Part shown: positions 1-6,871 of the stretch, in pieces
Position numbering within the stretch: the stretch's first letter is position 1
How the letters are laid out: each line of letters opens with the position of its first letter
Assembly: GCA_049587715.1 (NCBI GenBank)
Contig: JBAVEL010000052.1
Span: forward strand, 1 to 18,818
Direction of reading: 5' to 3'
DNA length: 18,818 nucleotides
Origin: JBAVEL01 sp049587715
GTDB taxonomy: Bacteria > Bacteroidota > Ignavibacteria > UBA10030 > UBA6906
Notes under the pieces: model-generated
What the model was told of the DNA's origin: nothing
Database searches by the model: none
Seen by the model: only the letters and a program-made list of their open reading frames with translations
Translations under genes and position numbers: made by a program

Positions 1-89
1 GGCGGAGAGGGTGGGATTCGAACCCACGATACCGTTGCCGATATACCACCTTTCCAGGGTGGCCAGTTCAACCACTCCTGCACCTCTCC
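1..89 (-). tRNA. tRNA-Ser (anticodon GGA), 3' terminal A lies outside the window
   Basis: Read on the minus strand, this folds as a class II tRNA. The acceptor stem GGAGAGG (89-83) pairs with CCTCTCC (10-4). The anticodon stem CCACC/GGTGG encloses the loop CTGGAAA, giving anticodon GGA, which reads serine UCC/UCU. A long variable arm (six pairs around a GCAA loop) is the serine-type signature. The T arm is GTGGG-TTCGAAT-CCCAC. The discriminator base is G, as expected for tRNA-Ser. The next two bases are CC, so a genomically encoded CCA is likely, with its final A just left of the window. It is divergent from the flippase gene. Confidence 0.96.
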
Positions 90-100
90 CGGTTTGGAAA

Positions 101-129
101 AAGATACGCACTACGGGGAGGAAATGCAA
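101..129 (-). promoter_or_regulatory. Sigma70-like promoter of tRNA-Ser
   Basis: On the minus strand, TTGCAT (129-124) and TATCTT (106-101) are separated by exactly 17 bases. The predicted start point falls about five bases before the tRNA 5' end at 89, which suits a stable-RNA promoter. The match is by eye and no start site is measured. Confidence 0.5.
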
Positions 130-130
130 T

Positions 131-158
131 TTGCTATTCGGCGGACTGCTCGTATATT
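131..158 (+). promoter_or_regulatory. Candidate promoter of the polysaccharide operon
   Basis: TTGCTA (131-136) and TATATT (153-158) are separated by 16 bases, ahead of the flippase ATG at 188. The -35 box lies one base from the -35 box of the leftward tRNA promoter, so the two promoters are back to back. The segment is clearly more AT-rich than the coding DNA around it. The expected start is near 165, leaving a leader of about 23 bases. Confidence 0.45.
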
Positions 159-187
159 GAGTCGCACCTTTCGCAATCCCGGCGGGC

Positions 188-1711
188 ATGTCACAGGCAC
201 GAAGGGCGGTGGCGGGCGCGACGTGGAACCACCTGGCGCGCGGGGCCGAGTTCGCCCTCATGTATCTCACCTCGGTTCTCCTGGCCCGGGCTCTGGGTCT
301 CGCGGAGAACGGCCGGCTTGCGGGCGCGCTCAGTGCCGCCCACCTGATCATTGCGGCCGCCTCCTTCGGGCTGGAGGCCTCTCTCAACAGGCATCTTCCG
401 CAGATACCCGACCCGCAGGCGCTCTCCGTTCCCGCGCTGCTTGTGCGGCGCGCTCTTCTGGTACGCCTTCTCCTGCTGGCTGCAGCCGGCGGGGGAGCGG
501 CCCTTGCGGCATCGTACTGGTGTTCGGCATCAGCGGGGGTGAGGACTTTCCTGCCGCTCGTTGTGTTTTACGCCGCCGTGCGGTCCCTGGGATCCCTCTT
601 CTCGGTTGCACTGGTGGCCCGGTTCAGAACCGCCGAGGCGGGCGTGCTGGCCCTGGGGGCGCGGGGAGCGGAGCTGGCCGGCGTGCTCTTCCTCTTCCCG
701 TTGCGCCCGTCGGTGGAATCGGCGCTGCTGCTTCTCGCTGCCGGGGGTCTGCTCCAGGCATCGGGGGGAGGATTCCTCGCTCTCAGAGGTCTCTTCCGCA
801 GGGGGGTGACGGGGCCTGCCGCCGGCCTCCTTGCCTTCGGAGGCGCCTACTGGCTGAATGTCGTCGTGGAGTATTTCCTGGGACGTCAGGGGGATCTCCT
901 CCTGTTGACGCTTCTGCTTCCCCAGACGACGGAGTCCTCCCGGTATGATGTGGCCTTCTCGGTGGTGCAGACAGCCCAGATGCTCTTCACGATGGGTCTG
1001 GGAGGGGTCATGTTCGCCTCGTTCGCCCGGCTGGCCGGCCGCTCGCTCCCCGAGCTGGATCGTTTCTATGCGTTCATGGTGCGGACGGTTTCGCTCCTCA
1101 CCATACCCTGCTTCGCGTTCCTGCTCTTCAACGCCGGGTCTGTGGTGCTCCTTCTGTACGGCCGTGCCTACACACCCGCTGCGGAGCTCATCTGCATCAT
1201 GGCCGGCTTCCGGATTCTTTCCCGCCTGGCGGCGGGCCCCGAGAACGCAGAGTACCTGCTGGCACGCGGGTTTCCGGGGCGTGTGGTAGCAGTGGGGATC
1301 TTCTCGGCCGCTCTGAATGTGGGGGGGAATCTCCTGCTGATACCCATTGCGGGGGCTGTGGGGGCGGCCCTCGCAGGGGGGTGCGCCAATGCTGCCGCCA
1401 ATCTCCTGGGCTTTGCGGCCGTGCGGCATCTCGGGAAGGCGGAACTGGAGTGGAAGTCCTGGCTCCGGCTGCTTCTCTGCTGCGTTCCCGCCTCGGGTCT
1501 TGCCTCTGTCCTTCCCCTGGGGGAGGGAATGGGGGGCACGGCCCTCCGGGCGGGGCTCTATGCCGGTCTCAGTCTGGGGGCCCTGCGTCTGGCCCCTCCG
1601 TTGCGGAGGGAGGATGCCCACCGGGCGGGTACCGGACACAGGGCACTCGGTGCCCTCGCGGGTTTTCTGACCGAACGCACGGTGCCCCCCAGGGGGGACG
1701 GCCTTGGGTAG
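188..1711 (+). CDS. Wzx-type oligosaccharide flippase (MOP superfamily)
   Basis: This 507-residue, strongly hydrophobic protein has the length and about 12-14 predicted membrane segments of a Wzx/MOP-superfamily flippase, which moves lipid-linked glycan units across the inner membrane. The N-terminus (RRAVAGATWNHLARGAEFAL, followed by LTSVLLARALGLAENG) matches the usual opening of this family, in which the first helix is followed by an LxRxLG-type turn. The C-terminal ~35 residues are hydrophilic and Arg-rich, probably a cytoplasmic tail. The ribosome site is weak (GGCGGG just before ATG). It is the first gene of a run of overlapping glycosyltransferase genes, which supports a role in surface-polysaccharide export. 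The substrate cannot be told from sequence, and no Wzy polymerase is visible nearby. Confidence 0.85.
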   Translation: MSQARRAVAGATWNHLARGAEFALMYLTSVLLARALGLAENGRLAGALSAAHLIIAAASFGLEASLNRHLPQIPDPQALSVPALLVRRALLVRLLLLAAAGGGAALAASYWCSASAGVRTFLPLVVFYAAVRSLGSLFSVALVARFRTAEAGVLALGARGAELAGVLFLFPLRPSVESALLLLAAGGLLQASGGGFLALRGLFRRGVTGPAAGLLAFGGAYWLNVVVEYFLGRQGDLLLLTLLLPQTTESSRYDVAFSVVQTAQMLFTMGLGGVMFASFARLAGRSLPELDRFYAFMVRTVSLLTIPCFAFLLFNAGSVVLLLYGRAYTPAAELICIMAGFRILSRLAAGPENAEYLLARGFPGRVVAVGIFSAALNVGGNLLLIPIAGAVGAALAGGCANAAANLLGFAAVRHLGKAELEWKSWLRLLLCCVPASGLASVLPLGEGMGGTALRAGLYAGLSLGALRLAPPLRREDAHRAGTGHRALGALAGFLTERTVPPRGDGLG

Positions 1712-2861
1712 CGCCCCGGGGGATGGGATCCGCGCCCGGGGGGAGCGCCCTCTGAAGATTGCGCTTGCCACCGACCGCGTGGACAGCGTGTCCGGTCTGG
1801 GACGGATTGTGCAGGCCCTCTCCCGGACCCTGGCCGGGCGGAACTCCGAGGTGTGGGTCCTTGCCCGCTCCGTGTCAGGCGTGTCCGAGGGGGTCCGGAC
1901 CCGGACCCTGCCCGAAGTCCCCTTCTCCCGGGCCCTCGGCAAACTCAGCATGAGGCACACGCTTGCCCGGGCGGTGGCGGGCAGGGGGTTCGACATCCTG
2001 CATTCCTTCGGGGTGGGGCGCGGCGCCGATGTGGTATCGGCGCAGAGCTGTCACAGGGAGGGGATGGAGGTGAGGCGTCGGGTGGGCCATCGTGTTCTTC
2101 CGCATCGCGGATGGGGGCTCTTCGACAGGGTGGTGCTGGGGGATGAGCGGGCATTGTACGGCTCCCGGCGCACGCGCCGGATTGTGGCGGTATCGGGGAG
2201 GGTACGCGAAGAGCTGATCCGATGGTACGGCGTGGACCCCGAGCGTATCGTCGTGATCCCGAACGGATATCATCCGCCGGCCTTCTCCCCCCGGGCGGGC
2301 GACGCGCCGGAAGAAGGGTCGTCCGTCGTCCTCCTGTTTGTGGGGAACGAGTTCGATCGGAAGGGACTCGGGGTCCTGCTCGAAGCGGCCGCCCTCCTGA
2401 GGAGCCATCCCGTCACCATTCTGGTGGCGGGATCGGATGATCCGCGTCCCTGGGGACGTCTGGCGGAGCGGCTCGGGATAGGCGCACGCGTCCGCTTCCT
2501 GGGTGTTCCCGAACGGATCGAGCCGCTCTATGCACGGGCGGATGTGTTCGTGTTTCCCACTCTCTATGAGCCGTTCGGCATGGTTGTCGTGGAGGCCATG
2601 GCGGCGGGTCTTCCGGTGATTGCCTCCGCCGGATGCGGGGCGGTGGAGGGATTCCGGCGCGGGAAGGATCTGTTGCTCGTGGACGACCCGCTCTGTGCGG
2701 CGGAACTCGCCCGGGCCCTCCGGTCCCTGGTGGACGATCCCGGACTTCGCCGTTCCCTGGGAGAAGCCGCCCGCCTGGCGGTGCGGCATATGAGTTGGGA
2801 TTCCGTGGCGGAACGGCTGGCCGGGGTGTACGGGGAGGTGATGGCGGAGAAAACGTCGTGA
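1704..2861 (+). CDS. GT4-family glycosyltransferase (first of two)
   Basis: This GT-B fold, retaining glycosyltransferase would transfer a sugar from a nucleotide-sugar donor to a lipid-linked glycan on the cytoplasmic face. The N-terminal domain contains SGLGRIVQALSRTLAG. The linker VAVSGRVREELIRWYG...IPNGYH is typical of GT4. In the C-terminal domain EPFGMVVVEAMAAGLPVIAS carries the E-x7-E pair (Glu289 and Glu297, counted from the TTG). The start is uncertain. A TTG at 1704 overlaps the flippase stop and has AGGGGGG about seven bases before it. A CTG at 1752 directly precedes KIALATDRV, where family members usually begin, and has GGGGGAG upstream. No in-frame ATG or GTG fits. The stop overlaps the next start as TGATG. 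Confidence 0.88.
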   Translation: MGSAPGDGIRARGERPLKIALATDRVDSVSGLGRIVQALSRTLAGRNSEVWVLARSVSGVSEGVRTRTLPEVPFSRALGKLSMRHTLARAVAGRGFDILHSFGVGRGADVVSAQSCHREGMEVRRRVGHRVLPHRGWGLFDRVVLGDERALYGSRRTRRIVAVSGRVREELIRWYGVDPERIVVIPNGYHPPAFSPRAGDAPEEGSSVVLLFVGNEFDRKGLGVLLEAAALLRSHPVTILVAGSDDPRPWGRLAERLGIGARVRFLGVPERIEPLYARADVFVFPTLYEPFGMVVVEAMAAGLPVIASAGCGAVEGFRRGKDLLLVDDPLCAAELARALRSLVDDPGLRRSLGEAARLAVRHMSWDSVAERLAGVYGEVMAEKTS

Positions 2862-3766
2862 TGGGGCCCTCCCTGGCGTGTGTGGTGCTGAACTGGAATG
2901 GCGGAGACCGGGTTCTGCGCTGCCTCCGGTCCGTGCAGGAATCAGGCGGGGGGAAGACCGCGTTGATCATGGTGGACAACGGCTCCACGGACGGATCCCC
3001 CGGAAGGGTGGCGCAGGCACTGCCCGGTGTGGAGATCATCGCCATGGGGGAGAACGCAGGGCTTGCGCACGCCCGGAACCGGGGTCTTGCGCACGCCATG
3101 GCCGGGGGTGCAGGGTACGTTCTGTTTCTGGATGACGACGCATGGCTGGGCCCGGACGCCCTGGCGCGCCTTGTGCGGGTGCTGGAGGAGGCTCCGGAGG
3201 CCGGAATCGTGACACCCAGGATTCTGGATGCCCGTCGGAGAGACCGGGTCTGGTATGACGGAGGGACCGCATCGCTCCTGGGGGGAGAGAGACACCGCTC
3301 CATGGGGAGGACGCACAGGCCCCCGGAGCCCGGTCCCGTGGGGAGCGCGTTTGCCACGGGGTGCTGCATGCTCGTCCGGCGCGCTGTGTTTGAGCGGATC
3401 GGGGGATTCGCAGAGGAGTTCTTCGTGTACTGCGAGGATGCCGACTTCTCCTTCCGGGCCCGGAGATGGGGATTCGCCGTTCTCCATCTCTCGGGGGCGG
3501 TTGCCTGGCATGAGCAGTCGGGGGATACCCGCGCGAACCGGGGGAGGTGGTACAGGGATTACTACGTCAGCCGCAATACCCTCCTGCTGCGGGAAAGACA
3601 CCTCTGCGGATGGCGGCGCCCGGCGGGCAGGGTGGCCACTCTGGCGCGTCTGGTGTGCGTGGTCCTTCCATACCTCCTGGTGACTCTCCAGGGGAAACGT
3701 GTCCTGGGTGTTCTGCGGGGGGTGGCTCACGGGCTGCAGCGAAGGTGGGGAGGAGTCTACAGGTGA
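2861..3766 (+). CDS. GT2-family glycosyltransferase (rhamnosyltransferase-like)
   Basis: This 301-residue GT-A fold inverting glycosyltransferase opens with VVLNWNGGDRVLRCLRSV and VDNGSTDGS, which bind the nucleotide. GENAGLAHARNRG follows, then FLDDDA with the metal-binding aspartates at 91-93. The GCCMLVRRAVFERIGGF segment and VYCEDADFSFRARRWGF are the acceptor/catalytic region of WbbL/RfbF-like members. The last ~70 residues are basic and hydrophobic (VCVVLPYLLVTL), suggesting membrane attachment. The ATG at 2861 shares its A with the stop of the preceding gene, with GGAGA ten bases upstream; longer in-frame starts would lie inside that gene. The exact sugar is not determinable, and the rhamnosyltransferase likeness is a family-level impression. 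Confidence 0.88.
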   Translation: MGPSLACVVLNWNGGDRVLRCLRSVQESGGGKTALIMVDNGSTDGSPGRVAQALPGVEIIAMGENAGLAHARNRGLAHAMAGGAGYVLFLDDDAWLGPDALARLVRVLEEAPEAGIVTPRILDARRRDRVWYDGGTASLLGGERHRSMGRTHRPPEPGPVGSAFATGCCMLVRRAVFERIGGFAEEFFVYCEDADFSFRARRWGFAVLHLSGAVAWHEQSGDTRANRGRWYRDYYVSRNTLLLRERHLCGWRRPAGRVATLARLVCVVLPYLLVTLQGKRVLGVLRGVAHGLQRRWGGVYR

Positions 3767-4914
3767 GGATCCTGGCGTTCGATGAAACGGGGGTGCAGGC
3801 CGCGGACCGCTCCCTCTGGCGGCGGCTGAACGAAAGGGGCGGATGCACGATCCACCTCGCGGTTCCCGGCCGCTGGAAGGAACTCGGCATGGTCCACCGT
3901 GCCGAGCCCGAATCCACGGGGCTGGACGTGCGCACGTGCACCGTGTTGCTGGCGGGCCGCTCGCACCGGGCCTACTGGACGGGCTTGGTGCGCCTCTGGC
4001 GGGAGATCCAACCCGACTGCGTCTATGTGAACGCGGAGCCCGAGAGCGTTCTTGCCTGGCAGGCCGCGATCGCCAAGCGGCGGTTCTTCCCCGGAACGCG
4101 GCTTGTCTTCATGTCCTGGAGGAACCTCCGCTACCCCCCGGGGGTGTACCCCTACCGTGCCCCCTTCCTGAACGCGGCCGCGGAGCGGGCGGTTCTGAGG
4201 GCTGCGGATCTGTGCATCGCACGCAATGAGACCGCCCGCCGCATCTTTGCGGAGCGGGGATTCCGGGAGGTCGTCCTTCTTCCCCCTGCGGTGGACACGG
4301 ACCTGTTTGTGCCCCCCGATCCTCCCACGCAACGGGGGGCCTTCGTCATCGGGTACGCAGGCCGTCTGGTGCGGGAGAAGAACCTGGACCTGCTTCTGGA
4401 GGCGGTGGCCGGACTCCCCGCGGACACCCGGTGCGTTCTGGCGGGGGCGGGGCCCGACAGGAGCCGTCTGGAAGGCATCGCCCGGCGGTCGGAACTCGGC
4501 GGGAGGGTGGAATTCCCGGGTCCTGTCCCCAGATCGTTCATGCCTTGCCTGCTCGGGGCTCTGGATGTGTTCGTGCTGCCCTCCAGGACCGGGGTTCTCT
4601 GGAAGGAGCAGTTCGGCAGGGTGCTCGTGGAGGCGATGGCCTGCGGTGTTCCGGTCGTTGGGTCCGACTCGGGGGAGATCCCCGCCGTGATCGGAGAGGC
4701 GGGGTACATCTTCCCGGAGGGGGACTCCCGCGAGCTGCGCACGTGTCTGCAGATCCTCCACGGCTCGGCCGCCGAGAGGGAACGGCTCCGGGAACTCGGG
4801 CTCCGCCGCTCCCGCGGATGCTACTCCGTCGGTGTCCTTGCCCCGGCATACGGAGAGGTGTTCGGATGCGGCGTCCCTCCCGGGACCCCTCCGGCCCCGG
4901 CGATTGACTGTTGA
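3763..4914 (+). CDS. GT4-family glycosyltransferase (second of two)
   Basis: This is a 383-residue GT4 protein starting at GTG 3763, which overlaps the previous stop (GTGA) and has a strong GGGGAGGAG ribosome site seven bases upstream. The N-terminal half has YVNAEPESVLAW and FMSWRNLRYPPG, typical of GT4 acceptor domains. The linker VLLPPAVDTDLFVPP leads to the donor-binding half IGYAGRLVREKNLDLLLEAV. The E-x7-E motif lies in EQFGRVLVEAMACGVPVV (Glu282, Glu290). It is only distantly similar to the first GT4 of the cluster, so it probably adds a different residue or linkage. It is the last gene of the tightly overlapped block; the next gene follows after 54 bases. Confidence 0.88.
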   Translation: MRILAFDETGVQAADRSLWRRLNERGGCTIHLAVPGRWKELGMVHRAEPESTGLDVRTCTVLLAGRSHRAYWTGLVRLWREIQPDCVYVNAEPESVLAWQAAIAKRRFFPGTRLVFMSWRNLRYPPGVYPYRAPFLNAAAERAVLRAADLCIARNETARRIFAERGFREVVLLPPAVDTDLFVPPDPPTQRGAFVIGYAGRLVREKNLDLLLEAVAGLPADTRCVLAGAGPDRSRLEGIARRSELGGRVEFPGPVPRSFMPCLLGALDVFVLPSRTGVLWKEQFGRVLVEAMACGVPVVGSDSGEIPAVIGEAGYIFPEGDSRELRTCLQILHGSAAERERLRELGLRRSRGCYSVGVLAPAYGEVFGCGVPPGTPPAPAIDC

Positions 4915-4932
4915 ACCTGTTTTGCGTAGGTT
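4904..4932 (+). promoter_or_regulatory. Candidate internal promoter before the GT9 gene
   Basis: TTGACT (4904-4909) and TAGGTT (4927-4932) are spaced by exactly 17 bases at the only real gap in the cluster, overlapping the end of the second GT4 gene. A start near 4939 would give a leader of about 30 bases before GTG 4969. It may allow the GT9, WecG/TagA and C25 genes to be expressed separately from the upstream glycosyltransferases. Confidence 0.42.
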
Positions 4933-4968
4933 GGACTTCGTCTCGAGCAACAGCGGCGGGAGAAGATC

Positions 4969-6123
4969 GTGCTGACGAAGGGAGCCCTCGCACTTCTGAG
5001 GTCCGTCACCCGGTGGCGAAGGGTCCGGCCTCCGGGCCGCGGGCAGATCCGTTCCCTCCTCGTTGTGGAGCTCTCCCGGATGGGCGATGTCGTCGCCGCC
5101 CTCCCGGCCCTGGAGACCCTGCGGGCCGGGTTCCCTTCCTCGTCCGTGATCGTGGGTGTCCAGGATCGGTTTGCGCCCCTCGTCCGCGCTCTCCTTCCGG
5201 GGATGTCGGTGATGGGTCTGGCACGGACCGATGCGGCGGGAGGAATGGTCCGGGCGCTCCTGGCTCTCCGCCGGACACATCCGGACCTCGCGTGCAACAT
5301 GAGCCCCGGCCGCAGGAACGCCCTGTGTGTTCTTTCCAGTGGAGCCCCCCGGATGGCGGGGTATCTGGGGTGGGCCGAGGGGATGGTCCCCTCCCTCCGA
5401 AGGCATCCCGTGGAAGGCCGCGGGATCCGGGTGCCAACGGGCCTGACCAGCCACATGGAACCGATCGGGGAGCGGGCCTTGAACGTGTGCCGCGCGCTCG
5501 GCCTCGACGCTCCATTCCGCGGGGGCCCCTACGGCGTCGGACCCGAAGCCGAACGGCCGGCCCTTCTCGCGATGCGGGCCCAGGGCCTCCCGCCCCTGAC
5601 CCCCTATGCGGTGGTACATCCCTTTGCCGGATGGGTGCATCGGGCGTGGCCGATCCAGCGATACGGTGATCTAGCGGAAGCCCTCGCTGCCGGAGGGGGA
5701 ATCGAGGTGGTTCTGCTCTGCAGTCCCGAAGAGCGTCCTCTCCTGCGTCCCCTGCGCATCAGGTTCCGGGGCTGGCATAGGGTGAAGTTCTTCGCCCCCG
5801 AAGACCTGATCCACGCGGCCGTCCTCATCCGCGGGGCTTCGCTCTTCGTCGGGGGAGACTCGGGCCCTCTCCACCTGGCCTCGGCGCTCGGGGTGCGGGC
5901 GGTGGCCCTCTTCGGGCCCGCGCCCCCCGGCCTGACAGCACCCGCCCTGGAACCCGGCTCTGCAATCCACTACCACAAGATGGCATGCTCCCCCTGCGAT
6001 CAGGATGTCTGTGTGCGTCCCCAGGACTCCTGCATGCACCAGATCCACGCCGAGGATGTGATCGCTTCGGCCGTGGAAGTCCTGGGGACGAGGCGCAGCG
6101 CACCGGTGCCCGTGCATGCCTGA
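4969..6123 (+). CDS. GT9-family (ADP-heptose:LPS heptosyltransferase-like) glycosyltransferase
   Basis: This 384-residue GT-B protein resembles the heptosyltransferases that build the lipopolysaccharide core. The N-terminal LLVVELSRMGDVVAALPAL, with Gly39-Asp40, is the family acceptor/catalytic loop. The C-terminal half has VVHPFAGWVHRAWPIQRYG, then VGGDSGPLHLASALGVRAV (Asp297 to His302), the donor-site signature. A cysteine cluster, CSPCDQDVCVRPQDSCM, near the C-terminus is frequent in GT9 enzymes. The GTG start has GGGAG six bases upstream. The gene overlaps the following ATG by eight bases. The donor may be heptose or another sugar; family membership alone does not decide. Confidence 0.9.
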   Translation: MLTKGALALLRSVTRWRRVRPPGRGQIRSLLVVELSRMGDVVAALPALETLRAGFPSSSVIVGVQDRFAPLVRALLPGMSVMGLARTDAAGGMVRALLALRRTHPDLACNMSPGRRNALCVLSSGAPRMAGYLGWAEGMVPSLRRHPVEGRGIRVPTGLTSHMEPIGERALNVCRALGLDAPFRGGPYGVGPEAERPALLAMRAQGLPPLTPYAVVHPFAGWVHRAWPIQRYGDLAEALAAGGGIEVVLLCSPEERPLLRPLRIRFRGWHRVKFFAPEDLIHAAVLIRGASLFVGGDSGPLHLASALGVRAVALFGPAPPGLTAPALEPGSAIHYHKMACSPCDQDVCVRPQDSCMHQIHAEDVIASAVEVLGTRRSAPVPVHA

Positions 6124-6871
6124 TGTGGAGATTCTGGGGGTGCCGGTCCGGGATGTGGACCGCCCGACACTGGAAGGCAGGATCGAGGAATGGGTCCGGA
6201 ACGGGAGCAGGTGTGTCCTCGCCTACGTGAACGTGCACACCGTGAACCTGGCCGCCGTCGACCCGCGGTTCAGGGCTTTTCTCCGCGAGAAGGCTTTCAC
6301 CTATTGCGACGGCGAGGGAATGCGCCTGGCTGCCCGGCTGCTGGGAAGCCGCCTTCCTCCCCGCATTGTGCTGACCTACTGGATCTCGGATCTCTGCCGG
6401 CTCTGCCGTCGCAACGGCTTCTCCCTCTTCCTCCTGGGGGGGAGGGAGGAGACCGTGGAGCGGGCGGTGGAGAACATCCGGGCCCGGCATGCGGGGCTCC
6501 GGGTGGCGGGATGGCACCACGGGTACTTCCGGAAGGAGGGACCGGAAAACGAGGCGGTCCTGGACAGGATCCGGCGGGCAAGTCCGGACCTGCTCTTCGT
6601 GGGATTCGGGATGCCCCTGCAGGAGGCGTGGATCGAGCGGAACCTGCAGGACCTGGGAGCCCGGGTCATCTTTTCGGCGGGGTCCATGATCGACTACACG
6701 GCCGGCTCCAAGAGCTTTGCCCCGCGCTGGATGGCAAACCATGGACTGGAATGGCTCTACCGGCTCCTTCAGGAACCGGGCCGCCTCTGGAGGCGGTATC
6801 TTCTCGGAAATCCCCTCTTCTTCCTGAGAGTATGTGCCCAGCGCGTGCGCGGGGGGGGCCCAGCCGGGTGA
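6116..6871 (+). CDS. WecG/TagA/CpsF-family glycosyltransferase
   Basis: This 251-residue protein matches the length and motif order of the GT26 family. Characterised members transfer ManNAc or ManNAcA to an undecaprenyl-diphosphate-linked GlcNAc, the second step of teichoic acid linkage unit or enterobacterial common antigen synthesis. Visible motifs are YVNVHTVNLA (residues 37-46), YCDGEG with Asp65 at the position of the catalytic aspartate in TagA, FVGFGMPLQEAWIERNL (around 162-178), GSMIDYTAGSKSFAP, and the membrane-binding tail GLEWLYRLLQEPGRLWRRYL. The ATG overlaps the GT9 stop. Near the 3' end is an eight-G run (6851-6858), immediately before the overlapping GTG of the C25 peptidase gene. 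The acceptor and sugar in this organism are unknown. Confidence 0.92.
   Translation: MPDVEILGVPVRDVDRPTLEGRIEEWVRNGSRCVLAYVNVHTVNLAAVDPRFRAFLREKAFTYCDGEGMRLAARLLGSRLPPRIVLTYWISDLCRLCRRNGFSLFLLGGREETVERAVENIRARHAGLRVAGWHHGYFRKEGPENEAVLDRIRRASPDLLFVGFGMPLQEAWIERNLQDLGARVIFSAGSMIDYTAGSKSFAPRWMANHGLEWLYRLLQEPGRLWRRYLLGNPLFFLRVCAQRVRGGGPAG

Noticed and set aside
1..187. tRNA as an integration site for a genomic island
   Set aside because: No integrase, direct repeat of the tRNA 3' end or composition shift is seen; the 3' end is at the window edge, so an att site cannot be tested.
530..1996. 488-codon open frame on the minus strand
   Set aside because: It is antisense to the flippase and first GT4; no recognisable domain and biased composition.
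3757..5640. 627-codon open frame on the minus strand
   Set aside because: It is antisense to the second GT4 and GT9 genes, which show full family motifs, and has low-complexity composition.
6190..6867. N-terminal extension of the C25 frame upstream of 6868
   Set aside because: This stretch overlaps the WecG/TagA gene in another frame, gives Pro/Gly/Arg-rich sequence and would bury the signal peptide.
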